Shown here in pieces: positions 41,358 through 50,270 of a DNA stretch of 64,000 nucleotides. Under the pieces are notes generated by a model, which was not told the origin of the DNA, ran no database searches, and worked only from the letters and a program-made list of their open reading frames with translations. Where the stretch lies: NCBI RefSeq assembly GCF_039539445.1, contig NZ_BAABDD010000009.1, positions 62,001-126,000 of the forward strand. The letters run 5' to 3'. Numbering within the stretch: position 1 is the stretch's first letter; each line of letters opens with the position of its first letter. Made by a program: the position numbers and the translations under genes. Origin of the DNA: Salinactinospora qingdaonensis (GTDB taxonomy: Bacteria > Actinomycetota > Actinomycetes > Streptosporangiales > Streptosporangiaceae).

Positions 41358-43280
41358 ATGTCACAGGGAGTAGCAACAGAGGGACCTGCTGTCGACTCCC
41401 GGGTGTTTCGGCGCGGTGTGAGGGTGTTGGGGGTGGCGATGCGCACCGAATGGTGGGTGTTCGCCGTCGCCGTCACCGGGGCTGCGCTGCACGGAGCGGT
41501 CACGGTGGGGTCGGCGACCGTGCTGGGTCACATCACCGACACCGTCATTATCCCCGCCTTCGAGCAGGGGCGCACCACCGCCGCGACACTTACCACCGCC
41601 GCGGCGCTGCTCTTCGGCGTCGGCGTGCTGCGTGCGCTCGGGCTGGCGGGCCGGCGGCTGTTCGGCGGGCTCATGATGTTTCGCATGCAGGCGCACTACC
41701 GGCGCCGGGTCGCCCGCAACTATCTGCGGCTGCCGCTGTCGTGGCACCAGCGCCACCCCACCGGCCAGTTGCTGTCCAACGCCAACGCCGACGTCGAAGC
41801 CACCTGGCAGCCGCTGGCGCCGCTGGCGATGGTCATCGGCAGTCTCGTCATGCTCGTGGTCGCCGCCGTGGCGATGGTGCTCACCGACCCCGTGCTCGCC
41901 CTCGTGGGGTTCGTGGTCTTCCCGGCGCTAGCCGTGATCAACTACCTGTTCCAGCAGCGGGTGTCGCCGGCGGCCACCCGCGCCCAGAAGCTGCGCGCCC
42001 AGGTCAGCGAGGTCGCCCACGAGTCCTTCGACGGGGCGCTGGTCGTCAAGACCCTGGGCCGAGAAGACACCGAGACCGAGCGGTTCACGGCCGCGGCGCA
42101 CCGCCTGCGCGACGCCCAGATCCGCGTGGGCCGGCTGCGCGGCATGTTCGACCCCACCATGGAAGCCCTCCCCAACCTGGGGGTGCTCGCAGTACTCGGG
42201 GTGGGCGTGGTCCGACTCTCCGAGGGAGCCGTGGGCGCCGGCGACCTCGTCCAACTCTCCTACCTGTTCACGCTGTTGGCGCTGCCCATCCGCTCGCTCG
42301 GCTGGTTGCTGGGCGACCTGCCGCGCAGCGTCGTGGGCTGGGACCGGGTGCAAGCGGTACTGTCGGCCACCGGCGAGATGAGCTATGGCACCCGCACCCT
42401 CACCCCCTCGGGCGGTGTCCGGCTGGAGGCCCAGGGGGTCAGTTTCTCCTACGCCGACGCCTACAACGCCGCCGCCCCGGGCAGCGGTGAGGGCGGCGGC
42501 TCCGGGCTCGACCTCGCCGCGGGCTCCAGTGGCGAGCCCGAGTCGCGCACCACCGTCCTGCACGACGTCAACTTCACGGTCGAACCCGGCCGCACGGTCG
42601 CCATCGTCGGCCCCACCGGCGCCGGCAAATCCACCCTGACCACGCTGCTCATGCGACTGATGGACCCCGACACCGGCACGCTGTACTTCGACGGGGTCGA
42701 CGTGCGCGACCTGGCCCGCGGCGAGATCGCCCGTTCGGCGGCCCTCGTCCCCCAAACCACCTTCATCTTCGAAGACACCGTCCGCGACAACATCACCCTC
42801 GGCGAAGACATCGACGACGAACGGGTGTGGGCAGCGCTACGACTGGCCCGCGCCGACTCCTTCGTCGCCGCGCTGCCCGAAAGCCTGGACACTCCGCTCG
42901 GCGAACGCGGCACCACTCTCTCGGGCGGGCAGCGCCAGCGTCTCGCCTTGGCGCGCGCCGTCGTGCGCCGGCCGCGGCTGCTCATCCTCGACGACGCCAC
43001 CTCGGCCGTGGACCCCCAGGTCGAGGCACAGATCCTCGCTGGGCTGCGCGGCAACGAGGAGGGAGCCACCGTGGTCGTCGTCGCCTACCGCAGAGCCACG
43101 ATCGAGCTGGCCGACGACGTCATCTACCTGGAGCAAGGCACGGTGCGCGACCGCGGCGCCCACCTCGACCTGCTCGACCGTTCACCCGGCTACCGCGAGC
43201 TTGTCACGGCCTACGAGCGCGCGGCCGAGCAGCGCGCAGCCGACACCGCCACGCCCATCAACGAGGAGGTCCTGGGTTGA
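41358..43280 (+). CDS. ABC exporter half, degenerate ATPase site
   Basis: 640 residues from the ATG at 41358 (AGGTGA upstream). About six membrane segments in residues 30-320, then an ATPase: Walker A GPTGAGKST near 423, signature LSGGQRQRLALARAVV, Walker B LLILDDATSAVD. The catalytic Glu is Asp (D546) and the switch His is Tyr (Y577, VVVVAYRRATI). Such changes mark the non-consensus half of heterodimeric exporters. The insert at about 375-400 is Gly/Ser-rich. The next gene starts on its stop (TTGA) and encodes the partner. Substrate unknown. Confidence 0.93.
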   Translation: MSQGVATEGPAVDSRVFRRGVRVLGVAMRTEWWVFAVAVTGAALHGAVTVGSATVLGHITDTVIIPAFEQGRTTAATLTTAAALLFGVGVLRALGLAGRRLFGGLMMFRMQAHYRRRVARNYLRLPLSWHQRHPTGQLLSNANADVEATWQPLAPLAMVIGSLVMLVVAAVAMVLTDPVLALVGFVVFPALAVINYLFQQRVSPAATRAQKLRAQVSEVAHESFDGALVVKTLGREDTETERFTAAAHRLRDAQIRVGRLRGMFDPTMEALPNLGVLAVLGVGVVRLSEGAVGAGDLVQLSYLFTLLALPIRSLGWLLGDLPRSVVGWDRVQAVLSATGEMSYGTRTLTPSGGVRLEAQGVSFSYADAYNAAAPGSGEGGGSGLDLAAGSSGEPESRTTVLHDVNFTVEPGRTVAIVGPTGAGKSTLTTLLMRLMDPDTGTLYFDGVDVRDLARGEIARSAALVPQTTFIFEDTVRDNITLGEDIDDERVWAALRLARADSFVAALPESLDTPLGERGTTLSGGQRQRLALARAVVRRPRLLILDDATSAVDPQVEAQILAGLRGNEEGATVVVVAYRRATIELADDVIYLEQGTVRDRGAHLDLLDRSPGYRELVTAYERAAEQRAADTATPINEEVLG

Positions 43281-45130
43281 CTGCCCCGGCCGACACCCGC
43301 ACCCGGCGCGACGACACCACCGACCACGCCCCGGCGCCGGAGGCTCCCCCCGCCCGGCCTGGCCTGTGGCGCTCCACCGACTCCGCTCTCAGCACGCTGC
43401 GCCGCGGTATCCAACTCTCCCCGGAGTTCACTCACGGCATCGGCCTGACCCTGGTGCTCGCCGTCATCGCCACCGCCGGAAAAGTCGTCGTCCCCATGGC
43501 GGTGCAGCAGATCGTCGACAACGGGATCGGGGCCGCCACCGGCGAACCCGACCCCGACTTCGTCTTCGGCGCGGTCGCCTTGTGCAGTGTGCTGATTGTC
43601 GTCACCGGCGTGTGCTCGTTTCTGATGAACGTGCGGCTCTACCGCGCCAGCGAATCGGGGCTGGCCACGCTGCGCCGCAAGGCGTTCCGCCACGTCCACG
43701 ACCTCTCGGTGCTCACCCAAAACAGTGAGCGCAAGGGCGCCCTGGTCTCGCGGGTCACCGCCGATGTCGACCAGATCAGCACGTTCATGCAGTGGGGCGG
43801 GCTGCTGCTGATCGTCAGCAGCGGTCAACTCCTCGTCGCCACAGTGCTGATGGCGGTCTACTCCTGGCAGCTCACCATCGTCATGTGGCTGTGCTTCATC
43901 CCCCTGCTGTTCGGAGTGCGCTGGTTGCAGCGCCTGCTGTCGCGGGCCTATCTGAAGGTGCGCGAACGCACCGGCGACATGCTTGGCGTCATCGGCGAAA
44001 CCGTGCTGGGGGCCGCAGTCATCCGCGCCCACGCCACCGAAGAGCGCACCGCCCACCGGGTCGACACCACGGTCGTGGCCACCCGCGGCGCCCAGGTGAA
44101 GGCGCAGCGGCTATCGATGGCCGTCTCGCCCGTGGCCGAACTGGTCGCGGCAACAGCCAACGCCGCCGTGGTCGTCGTGGGGGTGCTGCTGGGCATCGGC
44201 GGCCACCTCACCCCCGGCGAGCTACTGGCGTTTCTGTTCCTGGTCACCCTGTTCGTCGGGCCGATGATGATGGCCACCGAGATCTTCAACGAAGCCCAAA
44301 ACGCCATCGCCGGATGGCGGCGCGTGCTCGGCGTCCTCGACACCGTGCCCGACATCGCCGACCCCGGCGCCAACGGCCGCGAGCTGCCTGCCGGGCCGGT
44401 GAGTGTGCGCTTCGACGGCGTCTCCTACGCCTACCCCGACGGCCCCACCGTCCTCAGCGACATCAACCAAGAGATTCGGCCGGGGACACGGGTGGCCGTG
44501 GTCGGAGAGACCGGCTCGGGCAAGACGACCTTCGTCAAGCTCCTCACGCGCCTGATGGACCCCGTCGAGGGCACCGTCTACATCGACGGCGTGGACCTGC
44601 GCACTGTCGCCTTCTCCTCGCTGCGCCGCCGCATGGTCATGGTTCCCCAAGAGGGCTTCCTCTTCGACAGCTCCCTGGCCGAGAACATCCGCTTCGCCCG
44701 GCCTGAGGCCGACGACGCCGCGCTGGTCGACGCCATCACCGAGCTCGGGTTGGCCGACTGGCTGGCCGGCCTGCCCCACGGTCTCGACACCCCGGTGGGC
44801 CAGCGCGGCGAGTCCCTGTCGGCGGGCGAACGCCAACTCGTCGCCCTCGTGCGCGCCTATGTGGCCGACCCCGACCTGCTCGTGCTCGACGAGGCCACCT
44901 CGGCTGTGGACCCGGCCACAGAGGTGCGCATCCAGCGCGCCCTGGACCAGCTCACCCACGGTCGCACCTCCGTGGCGATCGCCCACCGGCTCTCCACCGC
45001 CGAGGCCGCCGACGACGTGCTGGTCTTCGACGCCGGCCGGGTCGTCCAGCGGGGCCGCCACAGCGACCTGGTCGCCCAGCCCGGCGTCTACGCCGACTTG
45101 CACGCCTCGTGGGTGCACAGCTCCGCGTGA
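43277..45130 (+). CDS. ABC exporter half, catalytic ATPase site
   Basis: 617 residues from a TTG overlapping the previous stop, with GAGGAGG 7 nt upstream. Six membrane segments (about 45-330), then Walker A GETGSGKTT, Walker B LLVLDEATSAVD with catalytic E539, and switch H570 (VAIAHRLSTA). Its signature is LSAGERQ rather than LSGGQ. Combined with the partner, one composite site is fully canonical and the other is altered on both sides, as expected for a heterodimer. Confidence 0.94.
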   Translation: MTAPADTRTRRDDTTDHAPAPEAPPARPGLWRSTDSALSTLRRGIQLSPEFTHGIGLTLVLAVIATAGKVVVPMAVQQIVDNGIGAATGEPDPDFVFGAVALCSVLIVVTGVCSFLMNVRLYRASESGLATLRRKAFRHVHDLSVLTQNSERKGALVSRVTADVDQISTFMQWGGLLLIVSSGQLLVATVLMAVYSWQLTIVMWLCFIPLLFGVRWLQRLLSRAYLKVRERTGDMLGVIGETVLGAAVIRAHATEERTAHRVDTTVVATRGAQVKAQRLSMAVSPVAELVAATANAAVVVVGVLLGIGGHLTPGELLAFLFLVTLFVGPMMMATEIFNEAQNAIAGWRRVLGVLDTVPDIADPGANGRELPAGPVSVRFDGVSYAYPDGPTVLSDINQEIRPGTRVAVVGETGSGKTTFVKLLTRLMDPVEGTVYIDGVDLRTVAFSSLRRRMVMVPQEGFLFDSSLAENIRFARPEADDAALVDAITELGLADWLAGLPHGLDTPVGQRGESLSAGERQLVALVRAYVADPDLLVLDEATSAVDPATEVRIQRALDQLTHGRTSVAIAHRLSTAEAADDVLVFDAGRVVQRGRHSDLVAQPGVYADLHASWVHSSA

Positions 45131-45131
45131 G

Positions 45132-45182
45132 CGCCGGCGCGCCGGTGGGCTCGCCACCGCCGCCAGCCCCCGGCGCGCCGGC
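45132..45182. terminator. bidirectional terminator hairpin
   Basis: CCGGCGCGCCGG occurs at 45134-45145 and 45170-45181, flanked by GGG and CCC, giving a stem of about 16 bp with one bulged T (45146). It lies between the convergent ABC and SIS genes. Confidence 0.65.
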
Positions 45183-45201
45183 CACGGCACCCCGGCCGCC
45201 G

Positions 45202-46197
45202 TTACCCGGGCCGGCCGGCCCACCAGTGGGCGGCCAGCAACTCCCCAACGAGCGGCTCGGTCAGCAACCTGATGTCAGGATCGGTATCGCCCAGGTAGCG
45301 CAGACTCATCTGGGCGCCCGCAACCTCGCCCCCCACACTGACGAACGTCCCCCGCAGTTGCAGCAACTGTTCGCTGAAACGCTCGTCGTAGGCCGAGCCG
45401 GCGAACAGCACAGCCCGGTAGTCCTCGATGGCCGCCAGGTAACGGTCGGAATAGGACCAATCCCCGGTCTCGGCCGCGTAAGCGTGCACGATCGGTCCCC
45501 GCCGCAGGGCCGACACGGCTTGGTGGGCCGACGCCAGCCGCTCGGCCGGAGCGATGAAGTGAACGCCGTGTTCGCTGTCGGGTCCGAGAAGTGTGCTCGC
45601 CGTCTGGGGCAGCCACGTAGCGGCCCGCTCCAGCAGGTCGGCACAGGCGTTGGCCACGCGGCGCAGCGTCACCGCCGGATCGGCGCTGCCCCCCACAGGC
45701 GGCGCGCCGAGCCGATGGGCCAACAACAGCAGCAGCGCCAACGCGTGCTGGCAGGCACGGCATCCCAGTTCGCTGTCCTCCGCACCGGCGCGCAACGCCA
45801 CGACCACATCGGCGTAATGGGTCAGGGGAGAGGTGGGGTCCGCAGTGAGCAGGACGATCGCGCACTGTTCCACGTAGCGATCCAGCCTGGTCGACAACTC
45901 CAACCCGCCCACGCCACAGTCGACCGCCACCACGAGGGTGTCGGGGGCGGGCGGCGGGGTGTGCGTGGTCGAAGTGTATTCGGCTGTGGCGCCCAGCCCC
46001 GCTTGGCGCATCCGTGCCGCAGCCGCGGCGCAGGCGTACCGAGCCGGTCCCGCGCCCAGCAGCACGATGGCGGCCGGTTCGTCGTCGAACAGCGCCGGCA
46101 GCGCCGCGTAGGGGTCGTGGCGAACCAGATGGTCAGCTAGTTCGGTCAACGCGGTCGGCTTCGCGGCGAGATCGGCCGCGAGTTGCTTGGCGGTCAC
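45202..46197 (-). CDS. SIS-domain sugar-isomerase-like protein
   Basis: 331 residues, cytoplasmic. Two SIS-like Rossmann units: the first with AIVLLGAGPARYACAAAAARM and CAIVLLTADPTSPLTHYADVVVAL, the second with GVHFIAPAERLASAHQAVSAL. The layout resembles the isomerase half of GlmS, but the Ser/Thr-rich phosphosugar loop is poorly kept (VDCGVGGLELSTRLD), so it may be a regulator or a divergent isomerase. It is convergent with the ABC genes and divergent from hisI. Confidence 0.72.
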   Translation of the reverse strand: MTAKQLAADLAAKPTALTELADHLVRHDPYAALPALFDDEPAAIVLLGAGPARYACAAAAARMRQAGLGATAEYTSTTHTPPPAPDTLVVAVDCGVGGLELSTRLDRYVEQCAIVLLTADPTSPLTHYADVVVALRAGAEDSELGCRACQHALALLLLLAHRLGAPPVGGSADPAVTLRRVANACADLLERAATWLPQTASTLLGPDSEHGVHFIAPAERLASAHQAVSALRRGPIVHAYAAETGDWSYSDRYLAAIEDYRAVLFAGSAYDERFSEQLLQLRGTFVSVGGEVAGAQMSLRYLGDTDPDIRLLTEPLVGELLAAHWWAGRPG

Positions 46198-46318
46198 GCA
46201 ACCCCCTGGGGCCTCGGCTGGACACCGCCGGTGGGGTGGACGGTGCTGCCTACGACCCTACGGTGCGCCGGGGCGGGGGCGGCGCGACCGCCGGCACCAC
46301 GGTCGTAAGGTAGGGACC

Positions 46319-46714
46319 ATGAGCACGAGCCCTCCCCAGCCCGCGGCCGGCACGTCTCAGGAGCCCCGCCTGGACCCGGCTGTGGCCGACCGGCTGCACC
46401 GCACCCCTGACGGGCTGGTCCCAGCCATCGTCCAACAGCACGACACTGGCGAGGTTTTGATGCTGGCGTGGATGGATGACGAGGCGCTGCGCCGCACCCT
46501 GACCACCCGCCAGGCCACCTACTGGTCGCGCAGCCGCCGCGAATACTGGGTCAAGGGCGCCACCTCAGGCCACTACCAGCGCGTCCAATCGGTCGCGCTG
46601 GACTGCGACGGTGACACCCTCCTGGTCAAGGTCGAACAGAGCGGTGTGGCCTGCCACACCGGCGCCACGACCTGCTTCGACGCCGGTGAGCTGCCCATGG
46701 GCGGGGAAGCGTAG
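46319..46714 (+). CDS. hisI: phosphoribosyl-AMP cyclohydrolase
   Basis: 131 residues. It opens the purine ring of PR-AMP in the third histidine step. Motifs: AIVQQHDTGEVLMLAWMDDE, ATYWSRSRREYWVKGATSGH, and the metal/zinc region DCDGDTLLVKVEQ then GVACHTGATTCF. No fused HisE domain. It is separated from hisF by about 9 kb of accessory genes and leads into the trp-linked block. Confidence 0.96.
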   Translation: MSTSPPQPAAGTSQEPRLDPAVADRLHRTPDGLVPAIVQQHDTGEVLMLAWMDDEALRRTLTTRQATYWSRSRREYWVKGATSGHYQRVQSVALDCDGDTLLVKVEQSGVACHTGATTCFDAGELPMGGEA

Positions 46715-46716
46715 CG

Positions 46717-47352
46717 GTGAGCACTGCCGAGCACTCCGGCGCCCCGGCGCCCCGGCGGCGTCGAGCCGTCGCCTATGTGGTGGCGCTGGTGCTGACCGTC
46801 GTCGGCGCCGGCGGGCTCTTGGGTGCCACCAGCCGCACGTGGGCCACCGCCACCCTGGCGATGCCCGAACCGCTGGCCCCGGCCGCCGTGGAACTGCACG
46901 GTAACGCCCTTGGCACGCTCGCTCCGGCCATGGGGTGGGCCAGTCTGGCCGCGGTCGCCGCGATCGTCGCGGTCGGCGGTCGCGTACGCCAGGTGGTGGG
47001 GGGAGTGCTCGCCGGCTTCGGCACGGTCGCGCTCGTTGCTGTGGTGATGGCCACGCGTGAGTCCGCCCTTGTCGCGGCGGCCCAGGAACAGGTCACGGGA
47101 GCGGCGACGTTGAGCGAGGTCACCCTCGCTGCCGGCTGGCCGTGGACAGCGGCGGGAGGCGCTGTGGCAGTGCTGGCGGCCGGAGCGCTCACCGTTCTTC
47201 GGGGGGGTGACTGGCCCGCGATGAGTAACAGGTACGATCGCCCCAGTACTGTGCCCGAGGCACGCTCTGACGACCCCGTCACCCTCTGGCGCTCCCTCGA
47301 CGCCGGTACCGACCCCACCGCGGAGTCCGCGTCCGGCCCGCCCCCGCCCTAG
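46717..47352 (+). CDS. Trp-associated membrane protein (TIGR02234-like)
   Basis: 211 residues from a GTG 3 nt after hisI. Four hydrophobic segments: AYVVALVLTVVGAGGLLGAT, WASLAAVAAIVAVGG, VVGGVLAGFGTVALVAVV and AGGAVAVLAAGALTVL. SRTWATATL after the first segment and a Pro-rich acidic tail fit the trp-operon-associated actinobacterial family. Function unknown. In relatives trpE often lies between hisI and this gene; it is absent here. Confidence 0.85.
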   Translation: MSTAEHSGAPAPRRRRAVAYVVALVLTVVGAGGLLGATSRTWATATLAMPEPLAPAAVELHGNALGTLAPAMGWASLAAVAAIVAVGGRVRQVVGGVLAGFGTVALVAVVMATRESALVAAAQEQVTGAATLSEVTLAAGWPWTAAGGAVAVLAAGALTVLRGGDWPAMSNRYDRPSTVPEARSDDPVTLWRSLDAGTDPTAESASGPPPP

Positions 47353-47448
47353 CGGTGCGGCGCCAACGCCACCGCGCAGGTCACCGTTGAACCCGCGGCG
47401 TCCCCGCGACGCCTTCACCGAGACGTCCTTCGACTCCAAGGAGCACTG

Positions 47449-47784
47449 ATGGCCGAGGCCCACCACGATGACCACGGCAACACTCCCGCCGCCTGGTTTT
47501 TGACCCTGAGTTGGATCGTCGTCTGGTCCGTGTCCGGTGCCGCCATCATCTTCTTCGGTCAGGGCCTACTGCTGTGGACTGTCCTTGGCCTGGGCGCCAG
47601 CGTCGTCTGCGCCATCATCGCCGGCGCCATGAAGAAGGCCGGCATGGGGCGCAAGCAGCCGCGCCAGGCACCGATGACCCGCGCGCAGTGGGAGGCGTTG
47701 CAGGCCAAGCGCGGCGGCAGCGCCGAGCGTGACGAAGCCGCCGAGACGGAGTCGAACGAGTCGGTCGCCGTCGGCGCCGAGTGA
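47449..47784 (+). CDS. HGxxPAAW-motif small membrane protein
   Basis: 111 residues. The N-terminal HDDHGNTPAAW is the defining motif, followed by two membrane segments (FLTLSWIVVWSVSGAAIIFF, LWTVLGLGASVVCAIIAGAM) and an acidic cytoplasmic tail. AAGGAG lies 7 nt before the ATG. A conserved but uncharacterised member of the hisI-trp gene block. Confidence 0.88.
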   Translation: MAEAHHDDHGNTPAAWFLTLSWIVVWSVSGAAIIFFGQGLLLWTVLGLGASVVCAIIAGAMKKAGMGRKQPRQAPMTRAQWEALQAKRGGSAERDEAAETESNESVAVGAE

Positions 47785-48021
47785 GCGGAGAACGGGTTAC
47801 GCTCGCGTCACGAAATGCGCACCCAACTCGACAGTGGCTTAGTGGCTTGGTACAGCTATAGCGGTTGTGGTGTGGTTCGTGGCAAGCTCAATACTGAAGT
47901 CTGACTTGCACTAATTGCCCGCAATGTCCGCGAAGGTGGCGTCCAACCGCGCTCCCGTTGGTCCTCGCGCGCTCGCGGTCGCCGCATTTGCATCCCTCGT
48001 TTAGGAAAGACACCCCGGCTT

Positions 48022-48411
48022 ATGAGCTACGGTCCGCCCCCGGGGCAGCAGCCCCCGGGCGGTTACGGTCCCCCGCCCGGCGGCTACACTCCCCCTCCTG
48101 GGGGCTACGGTCCTCCGCCTCCCGGCTACCCGGGCGGCCAGCCGCCTCCGGGCAAACCGGACAACTGGTTGTGGGCCGCGATCGTCTCCATAGCCTCGTT
48201 GGTTCTGTGCTGCAACCCGTTGGCGTTGATCTTCGGTGTCATCGCGCTGGTGTTCTCGCTACAGGTCGACAGCAACTGGAACGCGGGTAACTTCGCCGGT
48301 GCCGAGGACGCCGCCAACAAGGCCAAGATCTTCGGCATCATCGGCGTCGTGCTGACCGTGCTGTCCATCTTCTTTTGGATCGCCTGGTTCCTCTTCGTCG
48401 CCGGGGTGTAG
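48022..48411 (+). CDS. CD225/dispanin-like membrane protein 1
   Basis: 129 residues. The N-terminal 45 residues are Gly/Pro/Tyr repeats (GGYGPPP type). Two membrane segments follow; between and after them CCNPLALIFGVIALVFSLQV and AEDAANKAKIFGIIGVVL match the CD225/dispanin pattern of a double cysteine, a basic-acidic loop and a second helix. First of three related copies in tandem. Confidence 0.85.
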   Translation: MSYGPPPGQQPPGGYGPPPGGYTPPPGGYGPPPPGYPGGQPPPGKPDNWLWAAIVSIASLVLCCNPLALIFGVIALVFSLQVDSNWNAGNFAGAEDAANKAKIFGIIGVVLTVLSIFFWIAWFLFVAGV

Positions 48412-48514
48412 CCGGACCCGCCGTGCGCCCGTTTCCCACCTTCGCTCTCCTCGCCGCCCTGACGCCCGCGGCAATCACGACCACATCTGCTCTTCCAAGA
48501 AAGAAGCCCCGACT

Positions 48515-48901
48515 ATGAGCTACGGTTCGCCTTCTGGCCCCCAGCAGCCCCCCGGTGGCTACGGTCCCCCGCCCGGCGGCTACCCCGGCGCCCAGCCATC
48601 CTCGGCCAAGCCGAGCAACTGGTTGTGGGCCGCGATCGTGTCGATGGCCTCGGTGGTCTGCTGCAACGCCTTGGGGCTGATTTTCGGCATCATCACCCTG
48701 GTGTTTTCGCTACAGGTCAACAACAAGTGGGAGACCGGCGACGTCGCCGGCGCTCAAGACGCCGCCAGCAAGGCCAAGATCTTCGGCATCATCGGCCTCG
48801 TATGCGTCGCGCTGGGCATCGTCGGCTGGATCTTGTCGTTTGTCTTCAACGCCTACATGTTCGCCGATGTCATGAACGACCCTGCGTTGCAGAACTACTA
48901 G
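48515..48901 (+). CDS. CD225/dispanin-like membrane protein 2
   Basis: 128 residues, clear paralogue of the preceding gene: the same MSYG start, Gly/Pro/Tyr repeats, PSNWLWAAIVSMASVVCCN, then GDVAGAQDAASKAKIFGIIG. The C-terminal helix is extended by FNAYMFADVMNDPALQNY. 103 bp after copy 1, so likely one transcript. Function unknown. Confidence 0.85.
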   Translation: MSYGSPSGPQQPPGGYGPPPGGYPGAQPSSAKPSNWLWAAIVSMASVVCCNALGLIFGIITLVFSLQVNNKWETGDVAGAQDAASKAKIFGIIGLVCVALGIVGWILSFVFNAYMFADVMNDPALQNY

Positions 48902-49112
48902 CGGTACGGGGCAGCCACACCGTCGGTGCTCTCGGGCGCGGCCGGGTGAGCCGCCGTCGTGTCGGGGGCGAAGCGAGCCGGTTGCCCCTATGAATGAGAT
49001 CCGGAATCGTCTGGGAAGCGGCCCCGGTGTACTGGTAGCAGTCGCAGTCGTCGGTGCCGCTTCCACAGACGTGCGGCGCCCACTGCCAGGTACGTCTAAG
49101 GCAAGCCGACTC

Positions 49113-49559
49113 GTGAGCGATGCTCCCTCTCAGGGGCGCCAGAACCCCGGCGGTTACGCCCTCCTGCCCGGCGGCTACCTCGGTCTCCGCGCCTTATCTC
49201 CTCATCCCGGCCTCCGTCCAGCCGGCGTGGGCCGGGTTCGCCTCGTGGTTATCGGCTCGGCTGTACTGCACCACCTGAGGTCGATCTTTGACGTCATCAG
49301 CCTGGTCTTCTCACGGCGACTCGACAACGATCCGTAAATCGGCGTCGCCGCAGTGGCTGAGGACACTGCCGGCAAGGCCGATACCTTTGGCATCATCGAT
49401 GTCGTAACCGTTGTCCTGTCTGCCGTCGGTTGGAACGTCTTCGGGCTTCCTGCCGTTCGTCCCCGCCAAGCCACCTGCTTGGAGTCCCGGTTTCGCGTCA
49501 CCGTGATCCGATTCGCGATCGCCATAGTCGGTTCCCTGTTCAGCGGGTCCTGGCCCTAG
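49113..49559 (+). pseudogene. third CD225/dispanin copy, interrupted by a stop
   Basis: From GTG 49113 the frame reads GGYALLPGGYLG, then IFDVISLVFSRRLDND, matching copies 1 and 2 (IFGIITLVFSLQVNNK). A TAA at 49335-49337 interrupts it, and the same frame continues AEDTAGKADTFGIIDVV, matching AQDAASKAKIFGIIGLV, to a stop at 49559. The CC motif has become HH. One nonsense codon plus drift indicates a decayed copy. Confidence 0.75.
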
Positions 49560-49594
49560 CCCGCCCGGCCCCTTCCCGACCTTGAGTGAGAGCA

Positions 49595-50047
49595 ATGAGC
49601 GAACCTCTCGCCACTCGGCTACAACGCCGGTTGCACCCCGCCACGGCACCGCTGCTGCTCGGTGTGGCGGCCCTCGCGGGCACCACCCTGATCCACTTCG
49701 TCGACCCCAATGAGGCCGGGCACTATCCCACCTGCCCGTGGCTGATGATCACCGGGACCTTCTGCCCCGGCTGTGGCACGATGCGCTGTATCCACGCGCT
49801 GACCAACCTCGACGTCGTCGGCGCGGTGGAGATGAATGTGGTCACAGTGCTCGTGCTGCCGTTCCTGCTCGCGGGGTACGCGCGCTGGCTGTGGCGTTCG
49901 CTGCGTCCAGCCGTCGCCGCGCCCCGGCACCCGCCCAAAACCATCAATCCCTTCTGGCTGTGGCTACTCTTGGCGGGAATCGTCGGATTCTGGATCGTCC
50001 GTAACCTGTCCTTCCTGCCGTTCGCGGCGTTTCTCGCCCCGGGTTGA
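49595..50047 (+). CDS. DUF2752 membrane protein
   Basis: 150 residues. Diagnostic CPGCGTMRCIHALTNLDVVGAVEMN is preceded by TCPWLMITGTF; three hydrophobic segments are visible (LLLGVAALAGTTLIHFV, VVTVLVLPFLLAGYA, FWLWLLLAGIVGFWIV). Uncharacterised family, often next to CD225-type genes and trp genes in actinobacteria. ATG 49595 chosen over GTG 49586. Confidence 0.88.
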   Translation: MSEPLATRLQRRLHPATAPLLLGVAALAGTTLIHFVDPNEAGHYPTCPWLMITGTFCPGCGTMRCIHALTNLDVVGAVEMNVVTVLVLPFLLAGYARWLWRSLRPAVAAPRHPPKTINPFWLWLLLAGIVGFWIVRNLSFLPFAAFLAPG

Positions 50048-50270
50048 CCGGTCGTGGCCATATTCCGGGCGCCGTAATACCCGAGCCGGTGATTCCCTAC
50101 CGCGCGCGGGTCGCTACGATCGAGGAGCGGGGCAAGCGTGGCACACGCCACGCAATCCCGGTTTTGAACGCATTCGCGCACCCCTTGACACCGCGCCATC
50201 TGGCCACGTGCATCGGGGCGCGGTGTCACCAGCCACACACGAACCGGCCAACTGGAGGGGGCAGTCCCAC

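Noticed and set aside
50185..50213. TTGACA as the -35 of a trpC promoter
   Set aside because: The hexamer at 17-nt spacing is GTGCAT, a poor -10; no supporting site was seen.
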